Assembly: GCA_001618615.1 (NCBI GenBank)
Contig: LKHB01000006.1
Location: 1 to 7,725, forward strand
Direction: 5' to 3'
DNA from: Fermentibacter danicus
GTDB lineage: Bacteria; Fermentibacterota; Fermentibacteria; Fermentibacterales; Fermentibacteraceae
Length of the DNA: 7,725 bases
Shown here: positions 1 to 6,131 of the stretch, in pieces
Position numbering within the stretch: position 1 is the stretch's first letter
Layout of the letters: each line of letters starts with the position of its first letter
The notes under the pieces: model-generated
Databases searched by the model: none
What the model was told of the DNA's origin: nothing
What the model saw: the letters and a program-made list of their open reading frames with translations, nothing else
Position numbers and translations under genes: made by a program

Positions 1-1092
1 TATCCCCCTCAGAACCGGATCGGACTTCTCGCCGTACGAGAACCAGACATCCTCGAAACAAACGCCTCCGGATGCGGACCGAAGGCATCTCCCCCCATCG
101 GGCTCACGTTCTTCGCCCAGCGTACGTCCCACACGGTCCCAGGCACCCAGGGAGACCTGAAAATCCCTGCCGATCAAAAGGAAATAGGTGAACGGGGCAA
201 GAACCGTCTTGCCCAGCACAAGCAGCGCGAGAAGCTGGCCCACACTCGACTGCCCTTCGAGGATTCTTCCTGTGAGTATGACCAGTATGACGAGATCCGT
301 GACGAGTGATACTCCGTGGTTCGAGATCATTGTTGCATAACCGAGGAGATTCCTCGACAGGAACCGACCTCTCTCACTGTCCGACAGAAGGGCGAACTCA
401 TCGGTCAGCTTTTTCGGTGAAGCAACACCCCTGAGGGACTTCATTCCCGCGAACACCTCCGACACGAACTGCAGCAGGCCGCCCCTGGCCTCCTGCGCCC
501 CACGGCTCGCTTTTCTGATCCTGGAGGACAGAACGAAACCTGCAGTCGTGTTCGCTACGCCGATGATCATGATTATCAGGAACAGAAGAGGATCCAGACG
601 TATCAGGATCACCGAGGATACAGCCGCGAGGATGAAGTCGAAGGGCATTGAGAAGAGTCGATTTGTCAGGAAAGACAGAAGTGTATCCACATCACCTGTC
701 AGCGTTGATAAAATGTCTCCTGATCGTCTCCCTGCAAGAATGGTGCTCTTCATCCTGATAACTCGTTCAAGTATATGCAGCCCTGCCTCTTTCGACAGCC
801 TGGCCTTCAGGACACCGCTGTAAAACGATGACAGGGACTCGGTGAGCAGTAGAACGCAGGTTGACGCAGCGAATAGAACCCAAAGAGTCGTAAACTCCGA
901 CCTCGTCGTACCCTTTCCAAGCAGGTCGATTATCAATGCAATGCTGAGCGGCGAGATAATGTAGAACAGTTTCGACAAGAGGAGGAGAAAAGGCAGTTTT
1001 AAGAGGAGACCGAGTTGTTTCCCGATCATTGAACCGAGAAACAGACAGAGGTTTCTGTTCCAGACCGATCGTGGGTGGCTTGTGGTTCGCAT
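1..1092 (-). CDS. ABC exporter, membrane domain and start of ATPase domain (3' end outside window)
   Basis: The 364 visible codons encode a type I (exporter-fold) ABC transporter subunit in the inner membrane. Hydrophobic segments lie at about residues 34-58, 68-88, 150-165, 168-188, 262-280 and 285-308, which fits the six helices of the ABC_membrane domain. The intracellular-loop signature is visible as RRSGDILSTLTGDVDTL near residues 122-138. The ATPase domain begins at about residue 343 with VCFEDVWFSYGEKSDPVL, where the aromatic of FSY is the expected A-loop residue that stacks on adenine. The Walker A motif lies beyond base 1. The ATG at 1092 is chosen because GGAG (1104-1101) sits 8 nt upstream; a TTG at 1146 just after an in-frame TAG is the only longer option. 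G+C is lower than in the ruv genes (samples 541-600 30/60, 961-1020 26/60), with many AGA, ATA and TTA codons. The cargo (lipid, peptide or drug) cannot be told. The family assignment is secure. Confidence 0.9.
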   Translation of the reverse strand, partial: MRTTSHPRSVWNRNLCLFLGSMIGKQLGLLLKLPFLLLLSKLFYIISPLSIALIIDLLGKGTTRSEFTTLWVLFAASTCVLLLTESLSSFYSGVLKARLSKEAGLHILERVIRMKSTILAGRRSGDILSTLTGDVDTLLSFLTNRLFSMPFDFILAAVSSVILIRLDPLLFLIIMIIGVANTTAGFVLSSRIRKASRGAQEARGGLLQFVSEVFAGMKSLRGVASPKKLTDEFALLSDSERGRFLSRNLLGYATMISNHGVSLVTDLVILVILTGRILEGQSSVGQLLALLVLGKTVLAPFTYFLLIGRDFQVSLGAWDRVGRTLGEEREPDGGRCLRSASGGVCFEDVWFSYGEKSDPVLRGI

Positions 1093-1159
1093 CTTCTCGA
1101 CTCCGGGTCTGCTGAGAGAAGCCAGAGGAACCGGAACTTCCGACAACTATTCTATATGG
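1093..1159 (-). promoter_or_regulatory. Possible promoter and leader of the ABC exporter gene
   Basis: This is the only AT-rich block near the ABC gene. The minus strand has TAGAAT at 1154-1149, five of six matches to a TATAAT -10 box, which would give a leader of about 50 nt ahead of the ATG at 1092. No recognisable -35 box lies 16-18 nt upstream (GAGCAT and its neighbours are poor matches), and no operator or stable hairpin is seen. The call rests on position and one hexamer only. Confidence 0.2.
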
Positions 1160-1243
1160 TTACAGGTACTGATGCTCCATAAGTGCTGGGAGCAGGGCTT
1201 CCACGCGCCTTGGGGAGGCCAAGCTGAGGCTCTGGAGAGACGG
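1160..1243 (-). pseudogene. Possible 3' end of a gene lost in the assembly gap (28 codons including TAA)
   Basis: This is listed as a gene fragment, not as a decayed gene. Between the NN at 1244-1245 and the ABC leader, the minus-strand frame that starts exactly at base 1243 stays open for 27 codons and ends at TAA (1162-1160). The peptide begins PSLQSLSLASP and ends VEALLPALMEHQYL, which looks like an ordinary amphipathic protein C-terminus. By hand count, 20 of its 27 third positions are G or C, against 13 of 29 and 19 of 31 in the other two minus frames, and this matches the GC-rich coding style of the cluster. The alternative is non-coding sequence after the propeller gene. The peptide is too short to place in any family. 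Confidence 0.3.
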
Positions 1244-1245
1244 NN
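1244..1245. other. NN assembly gap at the 3' end of the propeller gene
   Basis: Two undetermined bases interrupt the propeller gene right after GRGFTAMH plus an incomplete CGN (Arg) codon. That is where the last strand of a FlgD/type-IX-like C-terminal domain is normally followed within a few residues by a stop. Reading on through the NN gives a low-complexity tail unlike such domains. The true gap therefore holds at least the end of this gene, and possibly most of another gene. Confidence 0.85.
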
Positions 1246-3023
1246 CGGTGCATGGCGGTGAATCCGCGACCCTGCAGACAAGCCGCGTAAACACCCCCCG
1301 GCAGGCCGTCGACGACCGAGGAATGCGTCCCCGCCTCGAACCAACCGCTCTCGACGATTCTAACTATCCTGCCCGAGGCGTCATAGACGCTGAGGGTCAC
1401 GTTGCCGGGCTCCACGAGAGTCCAGTCAAGATCGACCGAGCCGAAGCAGGGATTCGGCGAGGACAGGGTCAGAACTCTGTCGCCCTCGCCCTCCTCTATC
1501 CCGGTAGGGCTCCAGGTGATCGTGAGGTCCTTCAGGGAGGGCGTCGCATAGTGATACGCGGTCTGCAACGTCACCTTGTACTGGAGATACGACCTGCCGT
1601 CCTCCAGTATCCCGATTATGGAGCCAGGATCCAGAATGCCTGCGCTCCAGGGGCCCATTGCGGACGGATTGTCCGAAGCCCTTAGGTTGAAGAAGATCGA
1701 AGTCCCGTAGGGCTGTTCGTAGCTCCAGATCAGGTACTGCCAGTAGCCGGGCTGGGAGATCTCCAGAATCGAGGAATAGAGGATGCCGGGGCTCTTGAAG
1801 CCGCCTATCCTCCACCAACTGATCCTGTTCTCACCCGACGCCGCGCCGGCGATGTCGGGCACGCCGTCGTTATCGATATCGCCGGCGAGGATGCAGACTC
1901 CGTCCTGGAAGTCGTTGTCGACAACGTTCATCTCCCAGGACGACCCCGGTAGGTTCTGGAACCAGCACACATCGTCCGAAGAGCCCGCGCTGCAGGAGGC
2001 CAGGTCCACGTCTCCATCGCCGTCGAAGTCGAAGCCCACTATCGATCTGACGGAGGCTACGCTGTTGTTGATCACCACATTGTTCCAGGTGGTCCCGCCC
2101 ACGTAGTCGAAATAGGAGATGCCGGAAAGCCTGGCGACTACGATTTCGGGCCGGTCATCTTCATCGACGTTTGCGATCAACACTGAATAAGGGCCCATTA
2201 CGCCCGATCCGACGGTGGATTTGACCCATGTTCCGGTGGACTCGACTTCGTTGGTGTAGAGTACGACGGTGTTACCGGTCGTGGAAGTCGCCACAATGTC
2301 GAAATCCCCGTCCAGATCCACGTCTCCGGTGTCGCAGGCATAAGCGCCCAACAGAGCCCCGTCTACATAGGTCTTGAGCCACGGCAGACCCTCGGAGATT
2401 CTGTTCCTCCACCAGACGACGTCGCCGGTTTCACTCGAGACTCCGGCCAGATCGGTATCGCCATCGCCGTCGAAGTCGCCGATGCTGATCTGTCTGGCGT
2501 CGAACCCGGCCTCTATCGTGAACTTGGTCCAGGACGAGCCATGGTCGTTGTTCCTGAACCAGGCGACCTCGTCTCCATCGGCGGCAGCCACGAACACGTC
2601 GCGATCGCCGTCGCCGTCAATGTCGGCAGTACAGAGGAATACCGGCCCGTTGATGAATCCTATGGTGTGCTCCGTCCAGGTGGTGCCTGCGTTCGTGTTC
2701 CTCCACCAACTGACATAGTCGCCGGAGCGGGAGCATCCGACCATGTCCCGGTATCCATCGCCGTCCATGTCGGCGAGTTCGCATCCGTAGGCCTGAGCGA
2801 CCGAGGGGTCGATCACGTTTTCAGCCTTGTTGATGACCAGCTTGAGCTGACCGGGTTCGGTGTCCCAGTCGAGATCGGTGCCCAGGTAGAAGTCATCGGT
2901 CCATGTCGATACCGGGCCGGCAACCCCGGGGCCGCCGCTCCAGTCGGTCTGGGTCGCCGATTCGGCCCAGACCGCGCCACTCAGAACAATGAGCGGGATG
3001 GCGAACAAACTGACTTTCATCAT
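1246..3023 (-). CDS. Secreted seven-repeat FG-GAP/VCBS beta-propeller protein with FlgD/T9SS-like C-terminal domain (3' end in gap)
   Basis: There are 592 visible codons. Residues 1-20 form a Sec signal peptide ending AVWA, with likely cleavage before ESATQ. A small N-terminal segment (25-75, TDWSGGPGVAGPV) is followed by seven FG-GAP repeats. Their calcium-binding type loops (DxDxDGxxD) start near residues 85, 134, 183, 234, 285, 332 and 382. This spacing of 47-51 is as expected for a seven-bladed integrin-alpha-like propeller. The fifth loop (NVDEDDRPE) has lost the usual pattern. Each blade has an aromatic motif of the type VSWWRN or VAWFRN. Residues 411-505 form a beta-rich domain ending YLQYKVTLQT and LKDLTITW. 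Residues 516-592 resemble the FlgD Ig-like or type IX sorting domain (SSPNPCFGSV, VYDASGRIV, GGVYAACLQGRGF). Start ATG 3023 has GGAGG (3035-3031) 7 nt upstream; an adjacent ATG at 3020 is also possible. It follows queH by 37 nt without a visible terminator. A cell-surface or extracellular binding role is inferred; the ligand is unknown. Confidence 0.88.
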
Positions 3024-3060
3024 CCGGACACCTCCACTCTATTCCAGCCAACACTCCTTC

Positions 3061-3663
3061 TTAACTATTCATAGAACCTGTGGCTCCGGCAACTCCGGGA
3101 GAACGACCTTCCTGGTTGCGCCGCAACGCCGCCCGTCGATTGAACCTCTCGCTCTCGCTGAAGACGCATCCGCAGTAGGGCTGCCTGTAGAGACCGGTCT
3201 GCCTCGACAGTTGTACCGATATGTGATAGAAGGGACGCAGGTCGCTGTATTCGAACGGGATGCCGGTGAATTCAGAGGCGCGGCGCCCGGCCTCCCTGAG
3301 AAGGTCATGATCCGTGTACGGACTGAGCATCAGGGTTGTGGAGAAGGATTCGAATCCGTCCTTCGCGGCGCGCATCGCGGTGACCATAAGCCTGTCCGAG
3401 AGGCAGGCCGCGCATCTGGGCTGCGATCCCAGGAGCATCCGAAGATTCTCCTCGATAGGGTAGGACTCGTCCACGATCAGCGGCAGCCCCTCCCCCGGGG
3501 CCCATCCCTCCAGGGTATCGAGCCTGTGTTTCCATTCCCGCCAGGGATGGATGTTCGGGTTGTAGAAGAAGAGCGTCGGTTCGGCACCCTGCTCCCGGAA
3601 ATGAGGCGCCGTAACGGTAGTGCATGGCGCACAGCAGGCATGCAGGAGCAGCCTTCGCTTCAC
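3061..3663 (-). CDS. queH: Epoxyqueuosine reductase QueH (DUF208 family)
   Basis: QueH reduces epoxyqueuosine to queuosine at the wobble position of GUN-anticodon tRNAs, the last step of the pathway, and is the non-homologous alternative to QueG. The 200-residue protein is of normal family length. It has the cysteine sets I associate with this family: HACCAPC at residues 8-14, RCAAC with C84 and C87, and YCGC with C164 and C166. These are thought to supply the metal-cluster and redox ligands. Other family blocks are FFYNPNIHP (32-40), STTLMLSPY (108-116) and GLYRQPYCGC. The start is GTG at 3663, which overlaps the ruvB stop in a 4-nt GTGA, with a purine-rich GGAG (3675-3672) 8 nt upstream. 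It is therefore probably translationally coupled to ruvB. The C-terminal 25 residues after CVFSESERF are basic and variable. The identification is firm. Confidence 0.95.
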   Translation of the reverse strand: MKRRLLLHACCAPCTTVTAPHFREQGAEPTLFFYNPNIHPWREWKHRLDTLEGWAPGEGLPLIVDESYPIEENLRMLLGSQPRCAACLSDRLMVTAMRAAKDGFESFSTTLMLSPYTDHDLLREAGRRASEFTGIPFEYSDLRPFYHISVQLSRQTGLYRQPYCGCVFSESERFNRRAALRRNQEGRSPGVAGATGSMNS

Positions 3664-4545
3664 TCCTGCCTCTCCTCCTCGAAGAAGTCCGGCCTTCCGG
3701 TCCAGGCCAGCCCCAGATGCCTGCATGCCTTGGCGGTGGCGCATCTTCCCCGGCTGGTCCTGATGATGAAGCCCTCGGACAGCAGATAAGGCTCCACCAC
3801 GTCCATCAGGGTGTCCTGCTCCTCGTTGAGCGTGGCTGCAAGAGCGGATATCCCCACCGGACCGCACGAATAGTTCTCTATCACGATCTCCAGGTACTTG
3901 CGGTCGAGGACATCGAGGCCGAACTCGTCCACCCCGTTGATCTCCATGGCCTCTATCGCCGAATCCGCGTCGATCGAATCCCTGCCCGTGACCTGGGCGA
4001 AGTCCCTGACCCTCCGCAGCAGGCGGTTGGCGACCCTCGGGGTGCCCCTNNAGGCCGGCTCTCGTAGTGGCGCCGACTATCGTGAAGTGCGCGAGGTTGA
4101 GCTTCACGGTCCTGGCGTGGGGGCCGGGATCGAGCACGAAGTCGATCTCGAAGTCCTCCATCGCCGGATAGAGATATTCCTCCACGACCCGGGGCAGCCT
4201 GTGGATCTCGTCGATGAACAGCACTTCCCCGTCGTGCAGATTGGTGAGTATCCCCACCAGATCGGCCGCTCTCTCTAGCGCCGGGCCGGAGGTGGTGATG
4301 ATCTCCGCTCCCATCTCCGTGGCGATTACATGCGCGAGGGTGGTCTTGCCCAGGCCCGGAGGCCCGTGGAGGAGAACGTGATCCAGCGGCTCATTTCTTC
4401 CCCTGGCTGCCTCGATCGCTATCCGGAGATTCTCCAGCACCATCTTCTGGCCGACGTATTCGGAGAGCAACTGCGGTCGGAGCCTGTTCAGGACGGCCTC
4501 ATCACCGTTCTGCCGCTCCCCGGAGACTATCGACTGCCTCGTCAT
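3660..4545 (-). CDS. ruvB: Holliday junction branch-migration ATPase RuvB (interrupted by NN gap)
   Basis: RuvB is the hexameric AAA+ motor that pulls DNA through the RuvA-bound Holliday junction. The N-terminal 164 codons (4545-4052) contain the N-terminal YVGQ box, Walker A GPPGLGKT (61-68), Walker B VLFIDE (108-113) followed by IHR, and sensor 1 VGATTRAG (157-164). After the NN at 4050-4051 the protein resumes in another frame with RGTPRVANRLLRR, the sensor 2 region. It continues through the winged-helix domain (GPVGISALA, VEPYLL, RTSRGR) to the TGA at 3662-3660. About 51 residues are missing compared with E. coli RuvB, including the SPLRDRFG segment that carries the arginine finger. Because the two halves are otherwise perfectly conserved, this is most likely an assembly gap. 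The ATG at 4545 overlaps the ruvA stop (ATGA) and has AGGAG 6 nt upstream. Confidence 0.95.
4050..4051. other. NN assembly gap inside ruvB
   Basis: The gap falls between GATTRAG(L) and RGTPR of RuvB. E. coli RuvB as I remember it has about 51 residues there, so roughly 150 bases are missing and not two. The left part ends with two bases of a codon and the right part begins on a codon boundary, so the missing length should be 1 modulo 3. Confidence 0.9.
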
Positions 4546-5091
4546 CTCCGGCTCCTCGCTCTCAGGGCCTCACGCACGATGTCGGCCGCCGAGGGCGCCG
4601 GTTCGGCCGGCAGTGCGGCCGTAGCCTTCGAGATGAGCGAATCGGCCTCGACAGGCGCGATGCCGATCTGTGACAGGATTATGCGGGCCTCGGAGGCTGC
4701 CCCCCCGTCCGGCGCCTCCCTGACGGGAGCCGCTGCGTACTCCCTGGAGAGCTTGTCCTGCAGGGCGGCTATGATCTGTCGCGCGCGCGCCTTGCCTATT
4801 CCGGGCAGTGTCGAGAGAAACCGCTCGTCACCAGCGACCACGGCGGACGCAATNNACGAGGGCCTCGTAGACATCCCGCTCGATGTCGTCGGCGAACGCG
4901 ATCAGAATCGGAGTGAGCCTGTTGCCTTCGAGCTGGACGACCAGTTGTACGGGAAGATCCTCGGTCCTTCCCGCTACGAGCCTGGCCGTCAGGTTCCTCG
5001 AAGCCATCAGCCTGATGCAGAAATCGCCTGTGCGGAGGACGAGGCCGCTTTCGTCGACGCTCTCGACTATGCCTCGCACCCTCTCTATCAT
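4542..5091 (-). CDS. ruvA: Holliday junction-binding protein RuvA (divergent; interrupted by NN gap)
   Basis: RuvA is the tetrameric Holliday-junction-binding subunit that loads RuvB. The first 78 codons (5091-4856) give domain I, starting MIERVRGIVESV and ending ERDVYEALV. After the NN (4854-4855) a second frame gives the second helix-hairpin-helix LPGIGKARARQII and a linker. The RuvB-binding domain III follows, ending DIVREALRARSRR at the TGA 4544-4542. About 22 residues carrying the first helix-hairpin-helix (GVGPK type) are missing, most likely to the gap. Domain I is unusual. The GGVGYEV block found in E. coli RuvA is replaced by TGDFCIRLM, and the acidic-pin hairpin, VVREDAQLLYGF in E. 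coli, reads VVQLEGNRLTPILIAF: four residues longer, with one acidic residue in place of two. The start ATG overlaps the ruvC stop (ATGA), with GGAGGG just upstream. The ruvC-ruvA-ruvB order supports the assignment. Confidence 0.88.
4854..4855. other. NN assembly gap inside ruvA
   Basis: The gap lies between YEALV and IASAVVAGDERFL. By alignment to remembered E. coli RuvA about 20-22 residues (60-70 bases) are missing, exactly where the first helix-hairpin-helix should be. As in ruvB and yebC, the break is after the second base of a codon and resumes on a codon boundary. Confidence 0.9.
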
Positions 5092-5579
5092 CGCCCTCCG
5101 TATTCCATGACCGCGATCGCCATCGCAAGCGCGTCGGTCACGTCAGCCGGCTTCACCTCCGACCGTATCCCGAGGAGGTGCCGGACCATGCCGGCCACCT
5201 GTTCCTTCCCGGCCCTCCCGTTCCCGACCACCAGCTTCTTCACCATAGTGGCCGGAAGGGTCGTTACCGGCACTCCCCTGCTCGCCGCGGCGAGGCACAG
5301 GACACCCCGGGCGTGACCCATGACGATCGCCGTCGCAGGATGGGCATAGTGCGAATAGATCGCCTCCATGCCCATCATGCAGGGCCGGAACGTGTCGATG
5401 ACTCCGAGAAGCCCGTCGTACAGTTCAAGCAGCCTGTCCGGAAGAGGCGAACTCCTCTTCGTCCTTATGGTGCCTGCATCGAGAAGCACCGCCCGTGCGC
5501 CCGAAACCTCGATCAATCCGTACCCGGTGATTTCGAGGCCGGGATCTATGCCCAGGATCGTCCTGCGGTCACTGTCTAT
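5088..5579 (-). CDS. ruvC: Holliday junction resolvase RuvC (possible AUA start)
   Basis: RuvC is the dimeric metal-dependent nuclease that nicks Holliday junctions symmetrically. All four catalytic acidic residues are visible, numbering from the proposed start: D12 in ILGIDPG, E72 in GMEAIY, and D146 and D149 in DVTDALAMA. The family block GHARGVLCLAA and the basic KKLVVGNGRAGKEQV stretch are also present. The start is a problem, because this frame has no ATG, GTG or TTG near the N-terminus; the GTG at 5573 is out of frame. The best candidate is ATA at 5579-5577. It overlaps the yebC stop in a 4-nt ATAG, like the ATGA and GTGA overlaps of its neighbours, and has GGAG 8 nt upstream. This gives 163 residues, close to the family length. 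ATC at 5558 or a sequencing error are alternatives. Identity is certain; the start is not. Confidence 0.93.
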   Translation of the reverse strand: MDSDRRTILGIDPGLEITGYGLIEVSGARAVLLDAGTIRTKRSSPLPDRLLELYDGLLGVIDTFRPCMMGMEAIYSHYAHPATAIVMGHARGVLCLAAASRGVPVTTLPATMVKKLVVGNGRAGKEQVAGMVRHLLGIRSEVKPADVTDALAMAIAVMEYGGR

Positions 5580-6083
5580 TCCGGCATCTCCAGGTTCGTA
5601 TGAACGGCCTGCACGTCGTCGTGCTCCTCGAGCATCTCGAGCAGGCGGGCGGCCTGCTCCGCCTCCTTCTTGTCCGGTACTACCACGTTGTCGGCCACCT
5701 TGGCGGATTCGGCCCCGTCTACGGTAATGCCGGCCTTCTCGAGGCCCTCCTTGACGGCATAGAGCCGGGAGGGGCTGGTCACGACGATGAAGGTGTCGTC
5801 CTCGGACTGGATGTCCTCGGCTCCGGCCTCGAGGCCTGCCTCCATGACCGTNNATCTCGCCGGTGCCCCTCTTTATGGCCTTTTCGATGTTGTCCGAGGG
5901 CATGTTGCTGGCCTTGGCGGCATCGACGGCCACACGAAGCCTTGCATTCATGTCGGGATCCCCGCCTCCCTCACGGGCGGAAGCGGTGATCTCCTTGACC
6001 AGCTTGCTGAAGAGCGCACCGCGGACCGCATCGGCCTTGCCCTTCTTGTGCTTGATTGTGCTCCACTTGTTGTGTCCGGACAT
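5576..6083 (-). CDS. yebC: YebC/TACO1 family protein (interrupted by NN gap)
   Basis: The YebC/TACO1 family has been described as DNA-binding regulators, and members have more recently been linked to relief of ribosome stalling at proline-rich sequences; which role applies here cannot be seen. The N-terminal 76 codons carry the family start MSGHNKWSTIKHKKGKADA, the GGGDPDMNARLR block and NMPSDNIEKAIKRGTGE. After the NN (5852-5853) another frame resumes with TVMEAGLEAGAEDI and runs 91 residues to the TAG at 5578-5576, including MLEEHDDVQAVHTN. About 75 central residues are missing relative to E. coli YebC (the YEGYGPGG region), so this is a collapsed gap and not a truncated gene. The start ATG 6083 has GAGG about 5 nt upstream. 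Location just before ruvC is the classic arrangement. Confidence 0.94.
5588..5591 (-). promoter_or_regulatory. Ribosome binding site GGAG supporting the ATA start of ruvC
   Basis: GGAG at 5591-5588, inside the last codons of yebC, is followed by an 8-nt spacer and then ATA at 5579. Its spacing matches the sites before queH (8 nt) and the ABC gene (8 nt), which argues that translation of ruvC begins at or very near this ATA. Confidence 0.45.
5852..5853. other. NN assembly gap inside yebC
   Basis: The gap falls between AIKRGTGE and TVMEAGLEAG. The E. coli protein has about 75 residues there, so about 225 bases are missing. It shows the same codon phase as the other gaps: two bases of a codon on the upstream side and a full codon on the downstream side. 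Confidence 0.9.
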
Positions 6084-6131
6084 GATTCCCTCATTTCGTG
6101 CTGAAAGTGTATGATGTTCAATTGATTACGT

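Noticed and set aside
1848..2780. Recurrent gtcgccgtcg-like DNA words resembling a tandem repeat or CRISPR
   Set aside because: They are the codons of the FG-GAP loops, with irregular sequence between them and a coding period of about 150 bases; there are no identical repeats or spacers.
2541..3789. Plus-strand open frames of 177 and 266 codons opposite the propeller gene and queH
   Set aside because: The Val- and Pro-rich repeats are the reverse complement of the GAT-GGC-GAC repeats coding for the calcium loops, and the queH strand is certain.
3061..4545. A RuvB-QueH fusion protein
   Set aside because: The open frame joins the RuvB N-terminus to QueH only by reading through the NN in the wrong frame; RuvB's own C-terminus ends at 3660 in a different frame and QueH has its own GTG start.
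4330..5316. Long plus-strand open frame of 328 codons opposite ruvB, ruvA and ruvC
   Set aside because: It crosses an NN, shows no family motifs, and lies opposite three strongly identified genes; GC-rich genes commonly give such shadows.
5088..6083. A YebC-RuvC fusion protein
   Set aside because: As for RuvB-QueH, it arises from the wrong-length gap in yebC; the true YebC C-terminus is in another frame ending at 5576.
6084..6131. A promoter for yebC in the AT-rich 48-nt spacer (TTGAAC at 6121-6116, TACACT at 6111-6106)
   Set aside because: The TTGAAC box with 17-nt spacing leads to a poor CGAAAT -10 too close to the ATG, and TACACT has no matching -35, so support is too weak to list.
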